A stretch of 7,492 bases of DNA from Bacillota bacterium (GCA_017621195.1 JAGATO010000004.1:1-7492), one strand, 5' to 3'. Counted from the stretch's first letter, positions 1-5,619 are shown. A program made the numbers and translations. The notes: generated by a model from the sequence alone, not told the origin.

Positions 1-2
1 AG

Positions 3-146
3 GAGAAAGCGTATTTGTTGACGGAACACGACTATCCCTACAATTATATGGAGCATCCCTATACCTGTGAGAAATGCAAGGATACGGGAATGCTGGACAA
101 CGGGGAACGGTGCAGCTGCTTCAGCGAGAAGCTGTCGCGGATGTAG
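3..146 (+). CDS. C-terminal end of a zinc-motif protein resembling a DnaC/DnaI helicase loader (5' partial, probably truncated)
   Basis: An open frame enters from the left edge (first full codon at 3) and ends at TAG 144-146, giving 47 visible residues. It carries C-x2-C-x11-C-x-C (codons at 66, 75, 111 and 117) within YTCEKCKDTG...GERCSC, preceded by a Tyr/Pro-rich stretch. This arrangement is what I recall from the N-terminal/middle zinc region of clostridial DnaC/DnaI-type replicative helicase loaders, where an AAA+ ATPase domain should follow. Here a stop comes nine codons after the last cysteine, and neither other forward frame continues with recognisable AAA+ sequence. It could be a truncated loader, a pseudogene remnant, or an intact short zinc protein whose N-terminus is off the window. 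The zinc motif is seen; the family assignment is from memory of family sequences. Confidence 0.5.
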   Translation, partial: EKAYLLTEHDYPYNYMEHPYTCEKCKDTGMLDNGERCSCFSEKLSRM

Positions 147-169
147 CTGCGGAATACTGGGAGACCGGA

Positions 170-2269
170 ATGGAAAAGGACAATCACAACAGCGAACGAA
201 AGAGAGATGTCAAACGGGACATCTCCGCAAAAGTAGATGAAAAAATTGCCCGCCTGTCTTCAGAAGAAAACGACTTTGAAGCTCGTTTTGTACAGATGCA
301 GAAGGAGCGGGAACAGCAGAGGGACGAACTGCGGGATAAGAGGGATCGGGAAAAAAACAGCGGCCGGAGACACTCTAACAAAGAGAGAAACGAAAGCCAG
401 AATACCGAAAGCGAATCGACAGCGCAGGCGAAAGAAACGGCAGAGGTATCCGCTGAGCCGGCAGCTGCGGATCTGGAGGACCCGCAGCTGATGGAACAGC
501 TGGATCAACTGGCCAAAGAGATGGAAGCGGAGCAGGAGGAACAGCGGAAAAAAGCGGCGCCGGTACAGGCGGTTGCCGCGAAGCTGTCTGGCATGAGCAG
601 TGGAATGAAGGGACTGACGGCGAAGAAGAAGGCTGCCGGTCAGGAATACGCCGTTCACAGCGACGATGCGGAGGTAGGGCTGTTCACCAAAGCCACGGGA
701 CTGACCTTCGAGAAGAAGTGCGCGATCCTGTGGGGGAAAGCTCGGGAGACTGGCTCCTTCCGGTGGCGGCGCAGACGGAGAAAGCTTCACGTCAAGGAAC
801 GGCGGTTTGCTCACAGGATGGCGGATCGCGTGGAACGGGCGGACCGCATCATCAACGTGTGGAGCCGCAGAAAGCTGTTCCGCGGTCTGAAGCACCTGTG
901 GCTCAAAGGAATTCAGGTTCTGGACTGGGCGGAAGAACACAAGGTGCTGCTGGCGGAGCTCATGGCCATTGCGCTGTTCTGTACGGCGGCGGCGACCACG
1001 TTCATCGGACACATCACGGCCTACGAATATTCCTACAACGGAAAGGCGCTGGGAATCACCAAGAACAAGGAAGATGTGTACAAGACCATCGACGCCATCG
1101 GCGACAAGCTGGGAACGGCGCTGGACGCCAGGGTGGAAATCGACAAGGAAAAGGACATCACCTTCCGGGAGGTTCACGGTCTGGATCTGAAGCTGGATAC
1201 GAAGGATGAGGTGCTGAACAACCTGACCTACATGAAGGATCTGAAGGTGGTTGCCTGCGGTGTTTACAAGGACGACGAGTTGATCGCCATACTTCAGACG
1301 GCGCAGATGGGCAAGGATATTCTGGATGCCATCAAGAATAAGTTCACGTCCCAGACGGAGGGCAAGATCTACGATTCCGTGGCCTTTGCGGAACACGTGG
1401 AGCTGCGGAACATCAACGTCAACCTGGGCGAGATCGAAAACTATGACGAGGTTTTGGAATACATGCTGACCGGTGCGGTGGAGAAGAAGATTCACACGGT
1501 GCAGAAGGGTCAGACCTTCTCGGAGATCGCCAAGATGTACGGTCTGAAGCAGTCGGAGCTGGAGGCCATGAACCCCGGCATCGAACCGGCGAAGCTGAAG
1601 ATCGGTCAGGAGATCGTTCTGAACCGGGATGCACCGGTACTGACGGTACAGACGGTGGAGACGGCCACCTATACAGAGCCGATCCCCTTCGAGACAGTCT
1701 ACGAGGAAAGCTCGTCCATGTATGAGGGCGAAACCAGCGTCAAGAGAAACGGTACTAACGGCGAACAGCGGGTTGTGGCCAAGATCAAGCGGAACAACGG
1801 CGAGGAGATCTCCAGGGAGGTGCTGTCCACGGAGAAGATCACCGATCCCGTCAGCAAGATCGTAATCAAGGGAACGAAGAAGGCGCCGCCTCGTCAGGGA
1901 ACGGGAACCTTCGCATGGCCCATCCGGACCTATCGGATCAGCTCCCGTTTCGGCTATCGTTGGGGGCGGATGCACAATGGTGTTGACCTGGCTGCGCCTA
2001 CGGGAACGAAGATCTACGCCACTGACGGCGGAACGGTAACGTATGCGGGCTATAAGGGTTCCTTCGGTTATCTGGTCATCATCAATCACGGCGGAAACTA
2101 CGAGTCATACTACGCTCACTGCAGCAAGCTGCTGGTGAAGAAGGGTGATAAGGTCTTCCAGGGACAGAATATCGCGCTGGTGGGAAGCACTGGACGAAGC
2201 ACAGGTTCGCACCTGCACTTCGAGATTCGATATCTGGGAGTTCCGAAAAATCCGCTCAATTATATATGA
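170..2269 (+). CDS. Membrane-anchored M23 peptidoglycan endopeptidase with LysM and G5 domains
   Basis: This 699-residue protein probably cleaves peptidoglycan cross-links outside the membrane. Domains in order: a highly charged Lys/Arg/Glu-rich N-terminus (about 1-190, likely coiled coil and disordered); an Arg cluster (198-216); one membrane helix (about 259-280); an extracellular linker with the 'NGKALGI' type opening common in clostridial cell-wall proteins; LysM (about 441-485); G5 (about 491-567); and a C-terminal M23 domain (about 590-695). The M23 zinc ligands are visible as HNGVD (H602, D606) and HLHFE (H683), with catalytic His candidates H650 (YAHCS) and H681, so the enzyme looks intact. 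I chose ATG 170, preceded by GGGAG at 159-163; an in-frame ATG at 74 would overlap the previous frame and has a poor ribosome site. The positive cluster before the helix implies N-in, C-out. It is followed after 13 bases by the ArsR-like gene. Substrate and physiological role (division, elongation or sporulation) are not shown. Confidence 0.9.
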   Translation: MEKDNHNSERKRDVKRDISAKVDEKIARLSSEENDFEARFVQMQKEREQQRDELRDKRDREKNSGRRHSNKERNESQNTESESTAQAKETAEVSAEPAAADLEDPQLMEQLDQLAKEMEAEQEEQRKKAAPVQAVAAKLSGMSSGMKGLTAKKKAAGQEYAVHSDDAEVGLFTKATGLTFEKKCAILWGKARETGSFRWRRRRRKLHVKERRFAHRMADRVERADRIINVWSRRKLFRGLKHLWLKGIQVLDWAEEHKVLLAELMAIALFCTAAATTFIGHITAYEYSYNGKALGITKNKEDVYKTIDAIGDKLGTALDARVEIDKEKDITFREVHGLDLKLDTKDEVLNNLTYMKDLKVVACGVYKDDELIAILQTAQMGKDILDAIKNKFTSQTEGKIYDSVAFAEHVELRNINVNLGEIENYDEVLEYMLTGAVEKKIHTVQKGQTFSEIAKMYGLKQSELEAMNPGIEPAKLKIGQEIVLNRDAPVLTVQTVETATYTEPIPFETVYEESSSMYEGETSVKRNGTNGEQRVVAKIKRNNGEEISREVLSTEKITDPVSKIVIKGTKKAPPRQGTGTFAWPIRTYRISSRFGYRWGRMHNGVDLAAPTGTKIYATDGGTVTYAGYKGSFGYLVIINHGGNYESYYAHCSKLLVKKGDKVFQGQNIALVGSTGRSTGSHLHFEIRYLGVPKNPLNYI

Positions 2270-2282
2270 TAGGAGATACGCT

Positions 2283-2600
2283 ATGAGACTGCGCAAAGAA
2301 AACGACGATATGGTGGACGAGGAAATTTTACTGGTGGCAAACGTGTCCGACGCGTTTGCCCATCCGGCTCGAGTGAAGATCTTCCGCTATATTTACATGG
2401 CCAACCGCAACCGGCAGGTACTTTGCAACAAGGACGTGGTGGAAGCCTTCGATTACAGTCAGGCCACCATTTCGCAGCACATTAAAAAGCTGGTGGACGC
2501 CGGATTGATCGAGGTAAAGAAGCAGGAACGCCAATCCCTGTACTACGTCAATATCGGCATTTTGGGGAAATATCTGAACGCGGTGAAGAAATTCCAGTAA
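2283..2600 (+). CDS. Small ArsR-like winged-helix transcriptional regulator
   Basis: This 105-residue protein has the ArsR-type layout: the opening helix phrase SDAFAHPARVKIFRYI (about 22-36), a helix-turn-helix with recognition helix YSQATISQHIKKLVDAGLIE (about 58-77), and a beta wing VKKQERQSLYYVN (about 78-90). The start ATG 2283 is set by AGGAGA at 2271-2276, six bases upstream. A longer in-frame reading from 2145 would lie inside the peptidase gene and is not believed. The classical ELCVC metal-binding motif of ArsR/SmtB is missing and only one Cys is present (C48), so metal sensing through that site is unlikely. It is probably cotranscribed with the upstream peptidase (13-base gap) and is closed by the terminator at 2619-2658, which separates it from the ornithine genes. 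Its target is unknown; self-regulation or control of the peptidase operon would be the simple guess. Confidence 0.85.
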   Translation: MRLRKENDDMVDEEILLVANVSDAFAHPARVKIFRYIYMANRNRQVLCNKDVVEAFDYSQATISQHIKKLVDAGLIEVKKQERQSLYYVNIGILGKYLNAVKKFQ

Positions 2601-2618
2601 TCGCTGCTGAGGAAATTG

Positions 2619-2658
2619 CGGCTGATGCAAAAAGTTTTGCATCAGCCGTTGTTTTTTT
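2619..2658 (+). terminator. Strong intrinsic terminator after the ArsR-like gene
   Basis: A perfect inverted repeat, arms CGGCTGATGCAAAA (2619-2632) and TTTTGCATCAGCCG (2635-2648), forms a 13-14 bp stem. It is followed by TTG and seven T residues (2652-2658), the classic layout of a Rho-independent terminator. It lies 19 bases after the ArsR-like stop and ends the peptidase-arsR transcript. The upper stem also contains a GCAAA-N4-TTTGC element (2627-2640) like those upstream of ord. Confidence 0.92.
2627..2640. promoter_or_regulatory. Possible activator-binding palindrome upstream of the activator gene
   Basis: GCAAA-AAGT-TTTGC matches in arms and spacing the two palindromes upstream of ord (4127-4140 and 4148-4161). 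It lies within the terminator stem, eight bases upstream of the -35-like element of the regulator gene. If it binds the regulator it would mediate autoregulation, as is known for Bacillus RocR. Because it is also the top of a terminator stem, the match could be coincidental. Confidence 0.4.
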
Positions 2659-2677
2659 GTCCGGTTTCCGGTACAAT
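2649..2677 (+). promoter_or_regulatory. Putative sigma-A promoter of the PAS-AAA+ activator
   Basis: A -10 element TACAAT (2672-2677) is separated by 17 bases from TTGTTT (2649-2654), which keeps only the TTG of the -35 consensus. Transcription would start near 2684, just before the ribosome site at 2690-2697, giving a very short leader. The -35 lies in the T-tract of the preceding terminator, so the two genes are insulated but compact. Confidence 0.55.
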
Positions 2678-2689
2678 ATAGGAAAAGAC

Positions 2690-2697
2690 AGGAGGTG
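2690..2697 (+). promoter_or_regulatory. Ribosome binding site fixing a TTG start
   Basis: AGGAGGTG is a near-perfect anti-16S match five bases before TTG 2703. No ATG lies near, so this site supports the TTG as the true start of the activator gene. Confidence 0.85.
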
Positions 2698-2702
2698 CCA
2701 AG

Positions 2703-4127
2703 TTGAAGAACCGGGATTATCTGATCGTGATGCAGCAGATCTTACAGCTGATCGACGAGGGCGTCCACGTGGTGGATCCCGACGGAAACAGCGTGGTCTA
2801 CAACCGTGCCATGGCCATGCTGGAGAAGATGGAAAGCCAGGACGTGTTGAAGAAGCCCTTTGCGGAAGTGTTCAAAAACGTGGATCTCAACGAGAGTACG
2901 CTGATGCAGGCCCTGGAGAAGCGCCAGACTACCATGCGAAAAGAGCAGACCTATTTGAACAAGGATGGGCGGGAGATCACCACGGTCAACACCACCGTAC
3001 CTGTGATGGAGGATGGGCGGCTGATCGGAGCCATCGAGATCGCCAAGAACATCACCGACGTTCAGAAGATGTCCCGCACCATTCTGGAGCTGCGCCGGGA
3101 GATGGATCAGCCTCAGAGGAGCAAGCAGCACAAGATCAAGAAATACAGCTTCGATAATCTGTACGGACAGAACGAGGTCTTTTTGGAAACAGTGGCCCTG
3201 GCTAAGCGGGCGGCCAAAACAAACGCTTCGGTGCTGATCTACGGCGAGACCGGTACCGGAAAAGAACTGATCGCCCAGAGCATCCACTTCGCCAGCGACC
3301 GGCAGAACAAGCCATTTCTGGCTCAGAACTGTGCGGCTCTCCCGGCCAATCTTCTGGAGAGCATCTTATTCGGAACGGCCAAGGGCGGATTTACCGGGGC
3401 AGTGGATCGACCAGGCATGTTCGAACAGGCCAACGGCGGAACGCTGCTGCTGGACGAGCTGAATTCCATGCCGCTGGAGCTGCAGGGAAAGCTGCTTCGG
3501 GTTTTACAGGAGCAGTACATCCGGCGGGTGGGCGGAACGAAGGACCTGCCGGTGGACGTGCGCGTCCTGGCTACGGTCAACGAGCCGCCCCAGGAGCTTT
3601 TGGAAAAGGGGATCATCCGGAAGGACCTGTACTACCGATTGAACATCATCGAGATCGACATCCCCCCGCTGCGGCAGCGCCCCGACGACATCCTGCTGCT
3701 GGCGGAGCAGTTCATGGAAAAGTACAATAAAAAATACGGAAAACAGATCTGGATGATGGCTAATTCCGCCCGGCAGAAGCTGTTGGACTACGATTACCCG
3801 GGCAATGTGCGCGAACTGGAAAACATCATCATGTCGGCCATTTCCATGGCGGAGGACGAACACGTTCTGCTGGATAAGCACCTGCCCATCAATCGGCGAA
3901 AAACCCTGCCCCAACAGGGACTGTACGAGCTGAAGGAGGGAGGCCTGGACGCCTACCTGGCCCGCATCGAAAAGAGCATGATCGAAAACGCTCTGGTTGC
4001 CCACGGCGGAAACATCTCCAAGGCGGCGGAGAGCCTTGGAATCAAGCGCCAGACGCTGCAGCACAAGATCAAAAAATACAAAATGAAAGAAGAAGGCGGG
4101 ACGGAAGAAGAAAAAACAAGAAAATAG
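2703..4127 (+). CDS. RocR-like sigma-54-dependent activator (PAS-AAA+-Fis HTH) of the ornithine operon
   Basis: This 474-residue cytoplasmic enhancer-binding protein should use ATP to open sigma-54 RNA polymerase promoters, here most likely the one upstream of ord. Domains in order: an N-terminal PAS-like sensor (about 8-120, DEGVHVVDPDGNSVVYN and IGAIEIAKNITDV); a central AAA+ domain (about 150-390) with Walker A GETGTGKE (181-188), sigma-54 contact loop GGFTGA (228-233, usually GAFTGA), Walker B LLLDEL (248-253) and arginine-finger segment RKDLYYRL (306-313); and a Fis-type helix-turn-helix (about 421-457, NISKAAESLGIKRQTLQHKI). Order, length and wording closely resemble Bacillus RocR, which responds to ornithine/citrulline; ornithine sensing here is inference. 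No response-regulator receiver domain is present, so control is by ligand rather than phosphorylation. A charged 15-residue tail follows the HTH. Its TAG stop (4125-4127) shares a base with the first upstream palindrome. Confidence 0.93.
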   Translation: MKNRDYLIVMQQILQLIDEGVHVVDPDGNSVVYNRAMAMLEKMESQDVLKKPFAEVFKNVDLNESTLMQALEKRQTTMRKEQTYLNKDGREITTVNTTVPVMEDGRLIGAIEIAKNITDVQKMSRTILELRREMDQPQRSKQHKIKKYSFDNLYGQNEVFLETVALAKRAAKTNASVLIYGETGTGKELIAQSIHFASDRQNKPFLAQNCAALPANLLESILFGTAKGGFTGAVDRPGMFEQANGGTLLLDELNSMPLELQGKLLRVLQEQYIRRVGGTKDLPVDVRVLATVNEPPQELLEKGIIRKDLYYRLNIIEIDIPPLRQRPDDILLLAEQFMEKYNKKYGKQIWMMANSARQKLLDYDYPGNVRELENIIMSAISMAEDEHVLLDKHLPINRRKTLPQQGLYELKEGGLDAYLARIEKSMIENALVAHGGNISKAAESLGIKRQTLQHKIKKYKMKEEGGTEEEKTRK

Positions 4128-4140
4128 CAAATAATTTTGC
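4127..4140. promoter_or_regulatory. Upstream activating palindrome 1 for the ord promoter
   Basis: GCAAA-TAAT-TTTGC is a 14-bp inverted repeat whose first G is the last base of the activator stop codon. Its centre lies about 214 bp upstream of the predicted ord start site, the usual range for sigma-54 enhancers, and exactly 21 bp (two helix turns) from the second copy. Binding by the RocR-like protein is inferred. Confidence 0.75.
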
Positions 4141-4147
4141 ATATATC

Positions 4148-4161
4148 GCAAATAAATTTGC
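4148..4161. promoter_or_regulatory. Upstream activating palindrome 2 for the ord promoter
   Basis: GCAAA-TAAA-TTTGC has the same arms and spacing as the copy at 4127-4140, on the same helix face. Paired sites fit the multimeric assembly of AAA+ sigma-54 activators. It ends 160 bp before the -24 element. Confidence 0.75.
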
Positions 4162-4245
4162 TTTGATCTCCGATTTTTGTGAAGCTTCCGTGAAAAAAAT
4201 GCTCGAAAATTTCGAATTGATATTTTTGTAACAAAAGAAATTACG

Positions 4246-4287
4246 GGGCAAAACCGCAAAAAGAAAGAAACTTTTTCGCTTTTGCCC
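4246..4287. repeat. Imperfect long inverted repeat between enhancer and promoter
   Basis: Arms GGGCAAAA (4246-4253) and TTTTGCCC (4280-4287) plus inner arms AAAAAG (4258-4263) and CTTTTT (4271-4276) pair around a small internal loop, with a 7-base apical loop. No T-tract follows on either strand, so it is not a standard terminator. It may limit read-through from the activator gene or hold extra GCAAA half-sites (4248, 4256) for the activator. The surrounding stretch 4128-4347 is otherwise A+T-rich and shows no gene. Confidence 0.55.
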
Positions 4288-4321
4288 GTTGAACCCGTCC
4301 AAATTCCGAAGAAATATTATT

Positions 4322-4337
4322 TGGCATGGGTTTTGCT
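4322..4337 (+). promoter_or_regulatory. Sigma-54 (-24/-12) promoter of the ornithine operon
   Basis: TGGCAT-GGGTT-TTGCT matches the sigma-54 consensus TGGCAC-N5-TTGCW with one change. The invariant GG (4323-4324) and GC (4335-4336) are correctly spaced, which predicts transcription from about 4348. An AAA+ activator gene directly upstream and paired palindromes about 200 bp away support it strongly. The leader to ord is then about 150 nt. Confidence 0.93.
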
Positions 4338-4368
4338 TTATTAAATAATGTCAATGTGGACCGGCTTC

Positions 4369-4390
4369 TGCACGGCAGCAAAGCTGCGCA
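4369..4390 (+). other. Small leader hairpin in the ord 5' UTR
   Basis: GCAGC (4375-4379) pairs with GCTGC (4383-4387) across an AAA loop; TGC (4369-4371) and GCA (4388-4390) can extend it past a 3-base bulge. It lies in the predicted leader about 20 nt from the start of transcription. No known riboswitch class is recognised. Confidence 0.4.
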
Positions 4391-4450
4391 TGAGGAAGTG
4401 TGCGGACAGCGGATCCATGATGTATATGTTATCTATTTGTTGGATCTTTT

Positions 4451-4465
4451 CCGGGGACTCCCCGG
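4451..4465 (+). other. GC-rich leader hairpin upstream of the ord ribosome site
   Basis: CCGGGG (4451-4456) and CCCCGG (4460-4465) form a perfect 6-bp stem with an ACT loop, 21 bases before the ord ribosome site. There is no T-tract, so it is not a terminator; an effect on mRNA stability or leader folding is possible. Confidence 0.5.
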
Positions 4466-4486
4466 TAAAGGTGCATAAAACGAAAT

Positions 4487-4493
4487 GGAGGAG
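4487..4493 (+). promoter_or_regulatory. Ribosome binding site deciding the ord start
   Basis: GGAGGAG ends six bases before ATG 4500. The in-frame ATG at 4485 overlaps this site and so cannot be the start it serves. Confidence 0.88.
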
Positions 4494-4499
4494 AACACA

Positions 4500-5546
4500 A
4501 TGGAAAATGTAAAAGTAATTATCTGGGGCTTAGGCGCTATGGGCGGCGGTATGGCTGACATGCTGCTGAAGAAGAAGGGCGTAGACATCGTAGGTGCTGT
4601 TGGCCGTGGCGCTAAGATCGGCAAGAGCATGTACGACTACATCAAGACCGAAAGAGGCGACAGACCTGACGTCCTGATCGGCGCTGCTGAAGATGTCATC
4701 AAGCCGGGCGCTGCTGATATCGTATTACTGTGCACCGATTCCTTCACCAAGAACGCTTTCGACAAGCTGAAGTTCATCATGGAACAGAAGCTGAACGTTA
4801 TCACTTCCGCAGAAGAAATGTCCTATCCCAAGGCTCAGAGCCCGGAACTGGCTGCTGAACTGGACAAGATCGCCAAGGAAAACGGCGTATCCTGCCTGGG
4901 TACCGGTATCAACCCCGGCCTGATCATGGACCTGCTGGTACTGATCTGGACTGGCTGCATGGAAGATGTAGAACACATCGTATCCCGTCGTGTTAACTCC
5001 CTGTCCCCGTTCGGTCCCGCTGTAATGGAAGAACAGGGCATCGGCGTTACCGTTGAAGAATTTAAGAACGGTCACCTGGCTGGCCACGTTGGTTTCGCTG
5101 AATCCATGGGCATGATCGCCGATGGTATCGGTTGGGAAATCGACGAATTCAAGCAGACCATGGATCCCATCGTTACCGACGTTGACAGAAAGTCCCCCTA
5201 CGGATTTGCCAAGGCTGGCAACGTAGCAGGTGTTGCAATGAAGGCTTACGGTTACAGAAACGGCGAGCTGATGATCGAAATGGATCACCCGCAGCAGATC
5301 GAACCGGAACAGGTTGGCGTACAGACCGGTGACTATGTCATCATCAAGGGTACTCCCAATGTAAACATGGTAAACAGCCCCGAAATAGAAGGAGGTATCG
5401 GAACCATCGCAATGTGCGTTAACATGATTCCTCAGGTTATCAACGCTGAACCCGGTCTGCAGACCATGCTGGACCTGCCGGTTCCCCGCGCTATCATGGG
5501 CGACATGAGAGACCGCATCAACCCCGATAAGAAGATCGTAAAATAA
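4500..5546 (+). CDS. ord: 2,4-diaminopentanoate dehydrogenase
   Basis: Ord catalyses the NAD(P)-dependent oxidative deamination of 2,4-diaminopentanoate to 2-amino-4-oxopentanoate and ammonia, the step after ornithine aminomutase in oxidative ornithine fermentation. The 348-residue protein opens with a Rossmann beta-strand and dinucleotide motif VIIWGLGAMGGG (7-18), related to the dihydrodipicolinate-reductase N-terminal fold. A conserved-looking GTGINPGL follows at 134-141, and then a long C-terminal domain specific to this family. ATG 4500 is chosen because GGAGGAG (4487-4493) lies six bases upstream; starting at 4485 would add only five residues encoded by the ribosome site itself. It is the first gene of the sigma-54 operon and is followed by ortA after 73 bases. 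Arg is coded by AGA, CGT or CGC and Ile almost only by ATC, suggesting high expression. Recognition rests on both sequence and neighbours. Confidence 0.93.
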   Translation: MENVKVIIWGLGAMGGGMADMLLKKKGVDIVGAVGRGAKIGKSMYDYIKTERGDRPDVLIGAAEDVIKPGAADIVLLCTDSFTKNAFDKLKFIMEQKLNVITSAEEMSYPKAQSPELAAELDKIAKENGVSCLGTGINPGLIMDLLVLIWTGCMEDVEHIVSRRVNSLSPFGPAVMEEQGIGVTVEEFKNGHLAGHVGFAESMGMIADGIGWEIDEFKQTMDPIVTDVDRKSPYGFAKAGNVAGVAMKAYGYRNGELMIEMDHPQQIEPEQVGVQTGDYVIIKGTPNVNMVNSPEIEGGIGTIAMCVNMIPQVINAEPGLQTMLDLPVPRAIMGDMRDRINPDKKIVK

Positions 5547-5562
5547 GAAAGTGTGACGCGAC

Positions 5563-5588
5563 AGAGGACGGTTGAAAAATCGTCCTCT
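5563..5588 (+). other. Tetraloop hairpin between ord and ortA
   Basis: AGAGGACG (5563-5570) and CGTCCTCT (5581-5588) pair perfectly. Three further pairs (one G-U) close on a GAAA tetraloop (5574-5577), giving an 11-bp stem. No T-tract follows, so a role in mRNA processing, stability or differential expression is more likely than termination. Confidence 0.7.
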
Positions 5589-5606
5589 ATCAATCAAATT
5601 TGATAG
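5587..5606 (+). other. Hairpin overlapping the ortA ribosome binding site
   Basis: CTATCAA (5587-5593) pairs with TTGATAG (5600-5606) around a 6-base loop. The 3' arm takes the first two bases of the ortA ribosome site AGGAGA (5605-5610), and the 5' arm shares two bases with the previous hairpin, so the two compete at their edges. The same region contains the perfect 12-base palindrome 5593-5604. Confidence 0.5.
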
Positions 5607-5619
5607 GAGAAATAAGACA

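Noticed and set aside
74..169. Upstream ATG 74 as start of the M23 peptidase, adding 32 residues.
   Set aside because: It overlaps the zinc-motif frame, lacks a good ribosome site and encodes no recognisable sequence; ATG 170 has GGGAG six bases upstream.
260..2089. A 609-codon open frame on the minus strand opposite the peptidase gene.
   Set aside because: It is the mirror of a GC-rich coding strand, has no ribosome site or recognisable domain, and the plus-strand product has clear LysM, G5 and M23 motifs.
2145..2282. A longer N-terminus for the ArsR-like protein.
   Set aside because: It lies inside the M23 active-site coding region in another frame; AGGAGA fixes the start at 2283.
4246..4287. 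The inverted repeat as an intrinsic terminator of the activator gene.
   Set aside because: No T-tract follows on either strand and the stem is interrupted; listed as a repeat only.
4348..4499. A cobalamin or other known riboswitch in the ord leader.
   Set aside because: The leader is too short and lacks the conserved boxes of the classes I know.
5572..5619. A TTG start for ortA 16 codons upstream.
   Set aside because: These codons lie in the intergenic hairpins, and AGGAGA at 5605-5610 serves ATG 5620.
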